Shown here: one piece after another, positions 22,829 through 34,496 of the stretch | How the letters are laid out: every line of letters begins with the position of its first letter | Numbering within the stretch: position 1 is the first letter of the stretch | From: Corallium rubrum | Taxonomy: Eukaryota; Cnidaria; Anthozoa; Scleralcyonacea; Coralliidae | NCBI GenBank assembly: GCA_964035015.1 | Contig: OZ036008.1 | Location: 6,809,504-6,873,503, forward strand | Length of the DNA stretch: 64,000 nucleotides | Reading direction: 5' to 3' | Program-made: the position numbers and the translations under genes | Notes under the pieces: model-generated | Told to the model about the DNA's origin: nothing | What the model saw: the letters and a program-made list of their open reading frames with translations, nothing else | The model's database searches: none

Positions 22829-23682
22829 CTGGCAACCAGGGAACTCTGGCAGCTACTTTCAAGATCACAGCCACCTACTTTTAGAATTTTATATACATAT
22901 GAATTTATATGTTCACTTGATGAGTTCAACCGTCTACTTCTTCACGTGAGTCTGCTACTATCAAAACTAATGAAACCTCTGTATGAGCCATGTGTAGCAA
23001 CCTTGAATGACTAGTGAGTCAGTAAGCAAGCTAGTTTTCTGGCAAGCAAATCAGTTCAATGTACGATTGCAAAGCAGCAAGCAAGGCATCAACGTATAGG
23101 CCAGTTATACAATGTTGGCATGTGCATCATTTTGGCAGGCCACATGCATAAAATTGTGGCCAATACGAAATAAAATTTAAATATTTTTAAAGATAGAAAT
23201 AGTTCCTGAGCTAATATCTTCAGAAATTGTTAAATTGCTTTCATTTACTGCATTTGTAGCCTGCCAAAATTATGCCTGTGGCCCACCAAAATAATGTGTG
23301 TGCACGATCGTGCAACTCGCGTCTAACTCACATATAGGCACCACAATTTAATATTTCTCATGAGCATTTGTCAGTCACTGGCTGCGAGTGTTCTCCGATT
23401 TCTACTGTGAGAAGAAAAAAATTATTCTTGCTTAAATTTGTATAATTTTGTGTGTTTCTTATTTGCATGTTTCTACGTGTGTATTGTCTGACAAATCTTG
23501 TAAAATAGAAATAAAATAGACAATTTTGGCAGTGACACTGCGACAGTCAGCAGTGACTCGACGCAGTCAGTATGTCACGTCCACTCACTGACCTAGTCTA
23601 CATGTAATTAATTACTTCTTTTACGAAATAAACTACAAGTACAGCTTGTTAAAGAGAAGTAGAGGACACACATACAACTTAC
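22829..23682. other. No recognised feature (intron-like)
   Basis: Unique-looking AT-rich sequence directly 3' of the signal-peptide exon on the minus strand, so probably intron of that gene. Confidence 0.4.
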
Positions 23683-23883
23683 CTTAGGTGTTGCTGTAGT
23701 CGGTGAAGTAGATTCAGAAGAAGTTTCATCCTTTGCGTGTTGTGTTGTTGGAGGAAGCGAATCAGCTTCCTTTTCACGTGTGGTTGGGTTTGAATTCTTT
23801 AAAGTTTTGCCTCCAGTAAAACAACCCGTCAATAATGCCACATAAATATGAAGAAGACAGAACTTTTTGAGAACATAAGCCAT
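23683..23883 (-). CDS. First coding exon of a secreted or membrane protein (possible 5' exon of the TP53I13-like gene)
   Basis: ATG at 23883-23881 opens 67 codons that end at an AAG/GTAAGT donor. The N-terminus (basic, then a hydrophobic run FCLLHIYVALLTGCFTGG) is a good signal peptide. It is followed by a Thr/Ser/Pro/Glu-rich linker (EKEADSLPPTTQ and SSESTSPTTATPK) that looks like a disordered, possibly O-glycosylated ectodomain. An in-frame ATG lies five codons upstream (MRGLK), but the second start gives the cleaner signal peptide. The exon ends in phase 0, compatible with 20138-20266. The association is an inference; intermediate exons may exist. Confidence 0.6.
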
Positions 23884-24348
23884 CTTTAGTCCTCTCACAG
23901 TGACGATTTGTCAGGAAATAGCCATAAAACCAATTCCCTCAACCTCATTTTGGGCATTTTGTGTATATTCAAATCGTGGGTTCCGCGCGAACCAACACTC
24001 GTGTGTAGAAATCCCGCGCGAATTGTCACGTTTTATGGACAACGCGTGGACGACAAACGTTGGACATTAGCCAATCAGATTTGTCAAAAAGAAAGACCAT
24101 GTGATCCATTCACTTCATGTCACTTTGTTTTTTTTGGTTTTTTTGTCACTTTGTAACTACCCGCTTGTTTAATTCCTCTCAAGAGTAATGTTGAGATTTT
24201 TTCTAAAAGCAGCGAAAAATGTATTGGGTGTTGGAGAGGGGGGGTGGTAGGTATTGGTGGTGGTGGGGTGTTGGAGAGGGGGGTGTTGGAGTGGTGGTAG
24301 GTAATGATTCTCAGTCAAATTTTGCATTCTCGTTTCGAGGCCCTTTAC
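23884..24348. other. Upstream region of the signal-peptide gene
   Basis: Contains the likely promoter and 5' leader on the minus strand, then a GGT-rich stretch (24220-24300) next to the left edge of block B. The 82-residue plus-strand frame at 23908 has no recognisable character. Confidence 0.4.
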
Positions 24349-24753
24349 TAGTGTATTTCAGTTAACATATGGTGTAAATATACATCACTTTCATAAATCA
24401 TAACAGCGATTAATTTGAATAATTCTTAAATGTATATGCATCTTAATAAGCATTTCTGACCTCATTTGTGTGTCTGCAATACAAAATAATTTTTGCATCA
24501 TAATGAAGCCAGAAAGGCTCTTGTAGACGCACATAAAAGAATATTTAAAATAAAGACCTTGTCCTTTATGAAAGTGGTAAATAGCTATTATATTAAAACA
24601 TTGTCAAATTGTTATTTTGGCACCCTATATAGTGGTTTGATAATAGAAATTTAATTTTTTTTAAAAAGTGCTAGCTCACAAAATGCAGTTATTCCCATTT
24701 CATGGACCAAAATTTTCAAAAAAATTTGGGGAGGATCCCCTTGGACCCCTACT

Positions 24754-25046
24754 ACACACGTAAAAATCTCACAGCTTGTCAACAGGATGTGTTTGCAACA
24801 GGCTTGGAGCAAGGCTGTTAACAGGTTGTAACAGTCCTGTTCATTCAAGAAGCTGCTACAACCTTGTTAGCATCAATCTGTTAACAACTTAAGTGCAGAG
24901 CGGTAACAGGTTGTTGAAACAACTTGTCATCAGTCTGTTGGAGTCATCAGCCTTGTTACAGTGCGAACACATCACGGTGATAGCCTGTTGAACAGCCTTG
25001 CAACAACTTGCTTGCAGGTCTGTAACAGCTTGTGCGTTTTTACGTG
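24754..25046. mobile_element. CTGTTAACA-rich element, block B copy
   Basis: Orthologous to 2888-3229. It has lost about 50 bases of the interior (after ccttgttaca near 24960), consistent with slippage among the internal repeats. Confidence 0.7.
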
Positions 25047-25900
25047 TAACCCACACGTTTTAGTCACTAGCCGATGCCAGGCCCTGCCTCTGCGTGGTCT
25101 GCAGTAATAAGTTAGCTTGTGAGACATTTGAGGTATTAATACTAGTCATATACATGTAATACAATAATACAAATGGCAATTCCTGTAGAAAACATTCCTC
25201 TTACGAGAAAGGGCAATTGGTTGCCCCTGTGCTGTGAGGGCAGGGGGGCAGCTGCCCCTGTGGCTCCGGCACCCCTATATTGGAGGGGCCAATTCGTCAA
25301 TAGAATGCTAATAAGCGTATTCCAACAGCATATTTTAGTCCTTTTTTATCCCCATAGTTGATATGGGGGGGGGGGGGGCTCAGCCCCTTCTTAGAACTAT
25401 TGGGGGGTCCTATAACCCACCTAGCCCGATTCTGCTACCCTTGTTACAAGGCAAGCTGAAGGTGAGCTGTTGTAAAGCCATAGCCACGAGTATTGTATCT
25501 TGCTTAAAATACAGATGCATCTAAAAAGTTATGTTTTTAATACCAATTATTCTGAAAGATTCAAGCCACTTTAGCCGAGTACAGTAAATCAAAGTTAAAG
25601 TTTATGCAAACTAGGATGATGCTGTATCCGATTTACAACATACTAATTGGGACTCATTTCTTTTGTCTTTTCTTCTTGAAATATTAATGATTTTTTAAAT
25701 TTGGTTTTACAAAATTAATTAGACTGACACACTGGAGTGACATCATTATAACTTTACTGGTATATTAAAATTATAAAAAAAATATTTGGAATATATATAT
25801 AATATACAGTATAATATAATTACAAAATACTGTTCTATCAAAATTTATAGTAATGTTATAAAAACATGTGTACAGTATATTTTAAAATACATGTATATTG

Positions 25901-26795
25901 TTTTACAGTTGTGGCAATAGAAACGTTACAAAAAAATATGTTGAGCAGTTCATTTCCTAATAGGGATGAGCTGATAATTGGAAATTAATTGGTAGAAGCC
26001 AATAATCGGCAACTTTCAGGCTGATCGGTTATCGGCCGATCACATTGACATTACATCAGCAATCCAATAAATATTATTCTGGGTTTTATACTTGTAAATT
26101 TCATTTTCTTTTTTAAGAAAAACACCAAGTTGTAGTGATTCCACAAAGAAACTGTTAAATTTGATTAATTTGATATGGTGCATCATGTTTAACACGTCAT
26201 ATTTCTTGTTTGGTGAAACACTTTTTGTTTCTGACTTTTGTCAATCATATTTAATTTTTCATATTTCAACTTAAACTCCGTCTTGCTGATGACTGATGGT
26301 TAATGATCATGTTATCTTTGCCAAACAATATACAATGTTATGTTTTGCTAGTGTTTCACTGGAAATTCAAGTGTCAGGAATTCCTTTCCTGTTGATAAAT
26401 ATTGGTAATCACCGATAAATCGGCCGATCAGATCGTAAATCGGAGCGGAATTTATCGGATCGGTAAATTTGATTTTTCTTGATTGGCTCATCCCTATTTC
26501 CTAACTTTTACCAATTCATCTGATAAGTCCCTCACCCTCCCTGAAAACTGCTAACTTCCTCGAAATGTTGGCAACTTCTTGGTATTAGCTTGGGAATTGA
26601 CCAATCATGTTCTGCTTAGTAATTAAGTAACCAATACTGTAGGATGAAAGCAGGAAGTGTAAAGTAGTTTGAATTGGCAATTTGTCAACGAACTTCATCA
26701 ACTATTTGAGGAACTCATCGAATGAATTGGTAAAAGTTAGGAAATGAACTACTCAACATTTTTCAGAACGCTTCTATTACCAATGATGGCTGTAA
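25901..26795. mobile_element. TIR element with nested hAT-like MITE, block B copy
   Basis: Orthologous to 4049-4948. The nested MITE is 25961-26496 with a clean duplication TTTCCTAA on both sides (25953-25960 and 26497-26504), which fixes its borders. Confidence 0.8.
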
Positions 26796-26893
26796 GATAT
26801 TTAATTCAGACAGTTCCCTGACATGCACATTTATGAAAATACATTTTATCAAAAACTTTGGGTAAATGTCAACTCAAAAATGTTATAGCTGTA

Positions 26894-28597
26894 CTAAACA
26901 CCTTTCACTACAGCAGTAGCTCCCCATCTCTTTTCATTCATTTGGGGAAGTTCTTCCCACTTGTAAAGATCAAAATTAAAGCATTCCACAGATCTTACTA
27001 CTTCTCTAGACCGCCCTCCCATGACAACTATAACATTGCCAGTTACCACTGCACTACACCATCTTCTCTTATGCTTCATTGGAGGCAACATTTCACTTTT
27101 CTCATTAGTTACATTGTATTTCACAACAGTATTTAATTCATTACCATTCTTCTCCTCTCCTCCGAGTATTATGATGTTGTCTTTCCAGGCAACAGTTGCC
27201 ATGCGACTGACAGCAAAAGGCAATGGAGCCAGAGTTTTACAAGAGTTCTTAGTAACATCATACACTAACACTGTGTTGAGAGAATCACTTGATTTACCTG
27301 TTGTTGTTCCTCCAACTATGAAAACGTTGTCACCAAAACATTGTGCACCATGGTATGCTCCTGGTTCTGGCATATGACCAACCACCTGGGAAGAATAAGG
27401 AGCTACTAATAATATTTTATAAATATCATTAGTTTCCTTATTATCACTGCGACCTCCAAAAATAAATAAACTATCTCCATAAACGACACATGTATGTCCA
27501 TAGATTTCATGTGGAAGCTTGACAGGAAAGTTCCTCCAACGTGCACCATCTTGCCCCAACTGAAGTACTTCCATACTGTCACTCCCATCTCCTCCACAGA
27601 CATACATGTGACCACGATGGACAAACGACGATGAACTCCAACGTAGTGACGTCATTGCTGGGAGGGAAGTCCACTGTCTTACTGTCCAGCTGAACACTTC
27701 AACTGACTCCATGCCACACCCACCAGCAATGATCACATCGCTCCCTCTCTCCTCCGCAGAGGCGCGGGCATGCGGGCGAGGGAGAAGACGCGCGAGGAAT
27801 GATGGGAAGAGGGAAAGGAGAGAGACATCGCTCCTGAAATTCGGATTTTCTTCGGAAGAGGTTGCACCTGAACCAGAGAGACGAATGTCAATTTGTGGCT
27901 CTTTACTTTGCAATTTCTTCGTGTTTTTATTGACAACGCGCTCCAAATTATTCATCCGTCTGTTCATATCACCCATATGACGTGTCAGGTCTCTGCTCAG
28001 ATTCATCACTATATTTTTGATGTCCGACACTTCATCTTTGATGTCCGACACTTCTTCTTGGGTTTCTTTTAAACCTCTCTTCATCTCATCGATTTCGTTC
28101 CTCGTCACATAGCAATGCAGTTGTCGTTTTCCATACGCGACCTGCTTGCCACAGACTTCACATTTCCCTTGTCGATGATCACAATCGTTGATCTCGTGAT
28201 CGGCTTGATCTTTTCGGTTGATGATCACCTCACAGCCTTCATTGGAACAATGTACTGGACTGAACTCACAATTTTGAACATGAGCTTCAAGCCTTTCAAC
28301 TTTCACGATCTCCAGACACCCCCTGCCAACATTCTCACAACGAATATTCAGTTCCGATATGAGTTCTTTAACAAATCTTGCAGGTCGTAACGTTTCTATT
28401 GTCAATGGTTCGATACAAGACGGACATGTGGGAGAATGTCGCAGACGACGTGTTATACACGGCTGGCAAAAGAAATGCTCGTTTCTTGCACACTGCTTGG
28501 GTTGTTTGAGTACGTTCAAACAAATAGCACAATGAAGATTATCAGGAACAGCAGTTTGAAAACGTTCGTCTTCATAACCTCCTTCGGCGGAAGCCAT
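26894..28597 (-). CDS. RING / TRAF-type zinc finger / coiled-coil / Kelch protein, copy B
   Basis: A single-exon gene of 567 residues, paralogous to 5047-6642 and with the same eight RING ligands, TRAF-like region and Kelch blades. Two in-frame gains set it apart. The coiled coil carries an extra seven residues (EVSDIKD twice). Between coiled coil and Kelch domain, 30 residues (from SLLSLFPSF to SAEERGSDV) are encoded by an 80-bp transposon plus its 10-bp target duplication. The frame is open from start to stop, so it probably makes protein; the inserted segment is hydrophobic then basic and unlike the rest. Likely role: E3 ubiquitin ligase with an unknown Kelch-bound substrate. Confidence 0.9.
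   Translation of the reverse strand: MASAEGGYEDERFQTAVPDNLHCAICLNVLKQPKQCARNEHFFCQPCITRRLRHSPTCPSCIEPLTIETLRPARFVKELISELNIRCENVGRGCLEIVKVERLEAHVQNCEFSPVHCSNEGCEVIINRKDQADHEINDCDHRQGKCEVCGKQVAYGKRQLHCYVTRNEIDEMKRGLKETQEEVSDIKDEVSDIKNIVMNLSRDLTRHMGDMNRRMNNLERVVNKNTKKLQSKEPQIDIRLSGSGATSSEENPNFRSDVSLLSLFPSFLARLLPRPHARASAEERGSDVIIAGGCGMESVEVFSWTVRQWTSLPAMTSLRWSSSSFVHRGHMYVCGGDGSDSMEVLQLGQDGARWRNFPVKLPHEIYGHTCVVYGDSLFIFGGRSDNKETNDIYKILLVAPYSSQVVGHMPEPGAYHGAQCFGDNVFIVGGTTTGKSSDSLNTVLVYDVTKNSCKTLAPLPFAVSRMATVAWKDNIIILGGEEKNGNELNTVVKYNVTNEKSEMLPPMKHKRRWCSAVVTGNVIVVMGGRSREVVRSVECFNFDLYKWEELPQMNEKRWGATAVVKGV
27745..27824. mobile_element. 80-bp MULE-like MITE inside the Kelch gene coding sequence
   Basis: Ends CTCTCTCC and GGAGAGAG; the left terminus CTCTCTCCTCCGCAGAGGC shares CCTCCGCAGAGGC with the 15613 element. 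Exact 10-bp duplication ACATCGCTCC at 27735-27744 and 27825-27834. Copy A has a single ACATTGCTCC at the same codon. Confidence 0.8.
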
Positions 28598-29288
28598 TGT
28601 TTATTCAAAATGTTCTTCAGATCATCGAGTAGAACTGTAAAACGTCGTGAAGAGTAGAACTACGGAAGCATTCTGTACTTTTGATAAGCATTAGAGAAGT
28701 TTATTGAAATAGATAATCCAGATGGAAAGTGCAACGAAGATGAAGAGATTCACAAACAGCAAAATGACACGTCACTGTTCCTTCGTCAGTTTCGTTTTGA
28801 ACTTTACATAAAAGTAATATGATCTCTGACGGCGAAAACTGTTTTATCCAATCACTGATTGAGTATTTAAAATTATTATGACACGCCTCGATTTCTGTCA
28901 CCGATGTGTCGTAACTCGTAACGTGTGTCACAAGATCTGGGAACGAGATCACGTTGTCAAAACATTGAAAGTTTCTGACATGGGATCAAAAACTTGAAAC
29001 GTACGTAAGTCTAGTCTAATTGTCAAGTGAGCGACTTAAACAAGGGCCATAAACTCTTCTCAAGATTTGAAATTTTTCTTCACCTAACACACCACTTCGG
29101 TATAGCATTCGACTTCTGAACTCAAAAGTTAAATCAACATGCTGCTAAATATCTTCCCGTTTGGAGTTCAATTTAACTCTTGTCTCAAACTCCATTACTT
29201 AGAAGTAACTTTATTGACTTGATCAGACTAGTGATGCATGCCAGTCGCTGAGTTGTGTTGCTCCCTCATACCCAAGCCTCACGTTGCA

Positions 29289-30111
29289 TGGCTATATACG
29301 AGGGCCAACGAGACAGCCAATGGTGCTAACTTTCCCAGAGCCCAGAGGCCAGCTGCCTTAATTAATACCTGTTGCCTGTTGGGCAATGCCAAACCAAGGG
29401 CGCAACCAGGATTTTTGAAAGGGGGGGGTCGTTTTCAGGATAAAGTGACGACACAAATCTAGGGGGTCCAGGGGCATAATTTCGCTGGAAATTTTTGAAC
29501 TTTGGATCTGTAAAATGGTATTTTCTACATTGAGGACACTTTTGACCCAAGTATAATGGTTTTAAATCAAATGTTTTAGGCGTCAGAGAGACTAGAAGTA
29601 ATTTTTGACCTCCAAAATCTCCCTCGCACTCCCCAAAAAGGGGGTCGGTCGCACCCCGACCCCCCTCTCGTTGCGCGCCTGTGCCAAACTGATATTCCAG
29701 TTACCTGTAATACGTAATTGCTGATATATAGTTGGTACGTTGTCCTGTATAGTCCTATTTCTAAGAAGCGTTTGAAAGCCTTTGTTCGTAGTCAGGCTGA
29801 AATACTCAGACAACGCAACGAAATCCGCGCAACAACGATCTTCCATGTGTTACTTCAAACTTTGAACTTTGATTGTATACCTGTTTCCTGGAGCGTAAAC
29901 TGGAACTGATCATGTACGTGTCTCAACTTTGGAAACTACAAAACCTCCTGTTGGCCTTTCTACTTGTTTTCTTGTTTTTATTTCTCCCGATATTTCTGCA
30001 GCAACAAACTCCTTCAAAACTAACTTTTGATGAATCTACCAATAACTATTCATGCCGAAACACTTCTCCGCTACCTGTTTTTGTTACCCGTCTACGTATT
30101 AACGTCAAGTG
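29289..30111. mobile_element. Spacer containing a hAT-like fragment (about 29388-29690)
   Basis: AGGGCGCAACCAGGATTTTT on the left and GTTGCGCGCCTGTG on the right are imperfect inverted ends of the GTTGCGCC family seen at 36390 and 30687. Near-duplicate flanks are CCAAACCA and CCAAACT. The two overlapping plus-strand frames at 29718-30112 are not recognisable proteins. Confidence 0.5.
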
Positions 30112-30236
30112 ACTTAAAGTAAAGTAAAGTAAAGTAAAGTAAAGTAAAGTAAAGTAAAGTAAAGTAAAGTAAAGTAAAGTAAAGTAAAGTAAAGTAAAGT
30201 AAAGTAAAGTAAAGTAAAGTAAAGTAAAGTAAAGTT
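30112..30236. repeat. (AAAGT)n pentanucleotide microsatellite
   Basis: About 24 near-perfect units. The same unit forms the array at 59362. Confidence 0.95.
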
Positions 30237-30686
30237 ATTATTCGTGGGTTGTTTAAATAACCTTCGGAAAAATTCTGAAACTAAATAAGCTGGACAAATT
30301 TTGCCTTGAAATCCTTCAATGTACGATACCGATAAATTTCAAACGAATTTCAGTATGTAGTTTTTTTATATTTATGTATTTTAATTCCTACGGGGGAGCG
30401 CCTCGCATGGGTCCTCGAGTCCCGTTCGCGCTCTTCCCGTTTGGATATCTTCATATATATTGTAAAGTATCCAATAAAGTTGTTTAAAAAAAAATAATGA
30501 AAAAAAGACAGGACAGAGGAGTAGGAGCTGTAGCGAGGAGTTTGCCGCTACACTTTTTTGTGCGGCCTTTCTTTTTACTTCATAAAAATACAGATGCTTG
30601 TCCAATGGTTTCAAGAGAGAGCGTTCCATACACATATTTTAGTTTCAGGAATCGAACTTGCAACCTTCTAATAACCGACTGACATC
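30237..30686. other. Non-coding, possible retroposon 3' end
   Basis: The stretch 30390-30500 (gggtcctcgagtcccgttcg, then gtatccaataaagttgttta and an A run) looks like a LINE or mRNA 3' end, but I recognise no coding part. Confidence 0.3.
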
Positions 30687-31946
30687 TGGGGGCCCGTGGG
30701 ATTGATTACTTCGGGGGCCCTTTCCGATTTAGTGACCGCATTTCTAAGGGGGTTTGGGAGCATGCTCCTTGGGAAATTTTTGAATCTAGGGCCTCTGAAA
30801 TGGCATTTCCTGTACTTTCACGGCACTTTTGAGCAAAATCTAATCACTCACACTCCGATTCAAAATCTGTTAAAGCGGTCAGATTATTTTAATAGATTCA
30901 TAAAATGTTCAGGGGACTTCAGTGAAAATTCTCACCCGTTCATTTTCAGTCTTTACTTTAATTCTATAAATCTGTCACACATAAATAGATCTTTAATGAG
31001 GGGGGCGGATATAACTTTTGTCTTAAAGGGGATTGGCATTAAAAATTAAGTTTGTCTAATTTGGAAGAACTCATAAAATTTTAATAGAAGATCCTTTGCA
31101 ACTTTTTCGTATCTTTCTGCGTTACTGTATATTTGCATTCTTGCATGGTTGTAAAGTTAATAATAATAAAAAAATATTTCAATTTGTTTGATACGTAAAT
31201 GAGATGGTCTCTGACGTCAGGAGTGGGGTAAAATATTTTCATACAGAGCAAAATCACTTACATATCTAACATGAAATGTTCAGCGTCGCAAGGAGTTTTT
31301 CTGTGCACAGTTTCAAATGATTTCGCTGAACAAACTTAGAGATATAACTGGTTTTGCTACATGTGAAAATATTTTACCCCCTGACGGCAGAGACCATCTC
31401 ATTTACATATTAAACAAATTGAAATATTAATTTTTTGAACGTTTTCATGGCGATGATAAAGTAATATAAATAAGTTTTGTGGAAACACCACGTAAAATAT
31501 TTCTTTGCTAAGGTTAGCAAAGAAATATTTTACGTGGCGTTTCCACAAAACTTATTTATATTAAATTGAAATATCTTGAAAACGAAGAGAGATACGAAAA
31601 AGTTGTAAAGGATGTTCCATTACAATTTTATGAGTTCTTTCAAATTAGACAAAACTTAATTTTTAGTGCTATTGCCCTTTAATGTCAAAGTTCACACTAG
31701 CAACATAACCACATAAAGACAATAACGCAAAAATCACAAAGGCAAAACCCACGTTATGTTGATGTTTTATGTCAGCAGTCTGAAACAACACAACATAACG
31801 ACATAGTTGGAAGACATGATAATAATATGTCATGACATGATAATAATAATAATGACGTCACAAAATGCTCGGGGGCTCTAATTAATTCCTTTTGCTCGAG
31901 GCCTGTGGGGTTTAATCACCCTTCCCACCCAGTAGTTGCGCCACTG
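30687..31946. mobile_element. hAT-like non-autonomous element, interrupted by a foldback
   Basis: The left part (catctgggggcccgtggga through ttaaagcggtcagattattt) is the reverse of 36880-37110, and the right end is AGTAGTTGCGCCACTG. It is the same family as 36390-37122, but the left terminus is cut (GTTGCGCC missing). The foldback at 31022-31680 is inserted into it. Confidence 0.65.
31022..31680. mobile_element. Foldback element with a nested perfect hairpin
   Basis: Outer arms: aagtttgtctaatttggaag and ctttcaaattagacaaaact. Inner arms: gtaaaatattttcatac and gtgaaaatattttacccc, and gagatggtctctgacg with cagagaccatctc. At 31462-31563 a separate, almost perfect hairpin of about 50-base arms (taatataaataagttttgtg at one end, cacaaaacttatttatatta at the other) is inserted in the right half. 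Confidence 0.8.
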
Positions 31947-32003
31947 TAGACGTGAAAAGGTACAAAAGCTGAGCGCCCCCAAGTCTGTCACATGGTTTAC
32001 GTT

Positions 32004-32155
32004 AAGCCGGTTTTCCACTAGGCGATTTTTTTCGCGCGAAGCGACTTTCTTTTGTTCGAATTCAATAGATTTCTGATTAGTTCCAGCTCAGAGCTCATGA
32101 GACAAAAGAAAAAGTCGCTTCGCGCGACAAAAGTCGCCTAGTGGAAAATCGGCTT
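32004..32155. mobile_element. Short MITE, 152 bp
   Basis: Arms AAGCCGGTTTTCCACTAGGC and GCCTAGTGGAAAATCGGCTT, continued by cgcgcgaagcgactt and aagtcgcttcgcgcg. Non-coding. Confidence 0.8.
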
Positions 32156-32385
32156 TACTAAGCATGCATTAGACGCTTTGCGGAATTTTTTGGTCATGCA
32201 GTCTCTGGTTGGGAGGGGGTGGGGGGGCAAGAAATAATTTTGGGGAGGCGGTGGAGGCTGCCTGCACATTATCCGCTACAATTGATATCACTCAATTCAC
32301 TCCAGTTATATACAGAGCTCACTGAGAATTGAAAAAAAAACCAGCAACAGCATGCTGCCATTTTGCTTAACACGCAACATAGCAC

Positions 32386-32626
32386 ATAGAGATCATATAA
32401 ACACTAGAGGGGGCATCCTATCTTAATTTCAGCCAACCACGGGTAACCAATTGAACGCCGCCATCTTGGATTTTTTTAGAGGCAAACATTAGGCGCGTTG
32501 GTTGGCAAAGGACTGGGTCTAGTACGTTTGCCAACCAATTGACTGAAATATTATAGGTAATGGCGTCCCCCATGTGGTTACCAAATTTTCCCGCCAATGC
32601 CCCCTCTAGTATTTATATGATCTCTA
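32386..32626. mobile_element. Short MITE, 241 bp
   Basis: Arms ATAGAGATCATATAAACACT plus AGAGGGGGCAT, and the inverted ATGCCCCCTCTAGTATTTAT plus ATGATCTCTAT. Non-coding. Confidence 0.8.
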
Positions 32627-32927
32627 TGACATAGCAGCCCAAATTTGCGTCGCTCATTTTACAATTATAAACTTTCCCGTCAAAGAGCGAAGATTACAGA
32701 GGCGCGTGGACCGCGGCGTGGTCGACATTGAAAAAAGGTGCATAAGAATGTGTCTCATTCAACAAAGGCCCCTGTTTAGACGTTGCTCTTGTCTCGAGTC
32801 AAATCCAACTATAAAAGGTTCGACTATATAAAATCTGTCAGTGTGGCAAGTCTTTATTCGTCAGATCCGGGATGGGATGGATTCGTTTAAGTGATTGATT
32901 AGTTTGTATGAAGAACATCAAGCCAAG

Positions 32928-33970
32928 TAAGGCCTGGGTCAAACGTCGCTCTTCTCATGCGCCGAATCAAATACAATTAGATTCGACGTTGGAGCGACTG
33001 TAGAGCGACATGGAATCAAACGTCGCTCCAGAGTCGCTCCTAATTAATTATTTTCGTAAACAAAAAGTGCATCTCTATTTTGTATTTCTCAAGCAAGTAT
33101 AAATAATGCTATCGTCTCGAGTGACAATGAGTCTTTAATCTATACATTGCACCAAATAGATTGCTCGAATTTAAAACTACTGAGTTTGATTTTAGTTTGA
33201 CGACGGGCCGCCGATAAATTTAAAGTCTGACCGCCGTTCTGTCTCAGTGTTACTTGTCAGACTGTCGTGGAAGATGCTTAATAACTTCCTAACTACGCAT
33301 TGTTGGAAAATATCATGTACATATGTTGTTAGAAATTTCATAAGCTTTCCTTTGATGCATATTTTACGTTTCTGCGTTATGTGGAACTTTTTAAAACGTC
33401 CACAATGTTCACACAATAATTACTTCAAAAATCAGGAAAACAAATATATTTCAAAACATAGTGTGAACATTTTGGACATTTAAAAAATTTAGATATAACG
33501 CAGCCGCAGGAACCTGAACTACAACTTACATAAAAGATCATGGCATTTCTAACAACACACTTACAGGATATATTTCAACGATGCTATCTTCTGGCATAAA
33601 CAACCGACACGATATAGCGTATTCGAACAATGTGAAAGTTGGTTGACTTTGTCTTTGTTCTACCGCATTCTCGTACCCAGATCTACGTTTAGTAGCCTTG
33701 CGTCAAGTATCTGCACATGCTCAGTTCTTGTTCAGCCCGAATTTTAAGGTAAAATAATTTATGCATTTAGTTCGGCGCATGAGAAGAGCGACGTATGACT
33801 TGGCGTCGCTCCAGTGTCGCATTATGCGACAGGTCCTGCCGCTCCAAGTGAGCTCTGCCGCACTTAATCCATTCTGCTGCACTTAATTGAATCAAACGTC
33901 GCTCTTCTGTAGCACTTAATACATCTATTTGATTCGGCGCATGAGAAGAGCGACGTTTGACCTAGGCCTA
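32928..33970. mobile_element. 1.04 kb TIR element with complex ends
   Basis: Ends: GGCCTGGGTCAAACGTCGCT (left) and AGCGACGTTTGACCTAGGCC (right), extended by CTTCTCATGCGCCGAATCAA. Subterminal copies of the GTCGCTC motif recur on both sides (32990-33040 and 33780-33960). The interior has only 74-78-residue overlapping frames on opposite strands with no recognised motif. Confidence 0.75.
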
Positions 33971-34496
33971 AATCAAAATGGTGCCAGTCAATAGAACTCG
34001 CCACATGTTATATGACTGGTCAATTAATTTAATTTGACTCGACTAAAATCCATCGTAAGAATCCATGCCGCTCTTGTTAGATAATCCATGCAGCTCTCAT
34101 AGATTTGAACCGAGTTTGGCTTAGATTTGACATTGTCTTCATACGCGTTGGACTTGTGATGGATTTGTGATAGATTTAAGCCAAATAAAAGTTATAAATG
34201 ATTTTTTATTATTAGCCACGTCAAAGTTTTTATGGCGTTAAAATGAAATTTTTGCCCATGCGATTAACCGTGCGCACAATTTTCTGAGTTTGAAAGCGCT
34301 GCTACCAACACCACTGTGTCTGTTTGATTTTAGAGTGGATCTTCCTGTTATTATCCAGCCACTTTCATTCAACCTCCCCTATTGACTGCAGGGTCATTGA
34401 GAGCTACGTACAGGCCCAGATGTAGACACAGGCAAGTTGGTAATGGTACAATATGAGCAACCCATACATGCAGTTCGGCCACATATAGTGTATTTT
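33971..34496. other. No recognised feature
   Basis: AT-rich spacer between transposons. Confidence 0.4.

Larger units (their letters stand above)
24349..29288. repeat. Paralogous block B
   Basis: A near-identical copy of 2483-8335: same 3' flank, same nested transposons, Kelch gene and a short 5' flank. It breaks off at about 29288. It lacks the tandem promoter duplication and most of the 6800-7900 segment of A. Confidence 0.85.

Noticed and set aside
27735-27834. Insert in Kelch copy B as a new intron (introner-like element)
   Set aside because: Within the duplicated 10-mer no GT donor and AG acceptor can be placed at equivalent positions to restore the copy A sequence; the insert is in frame and open, so a coding insertion is simpler.
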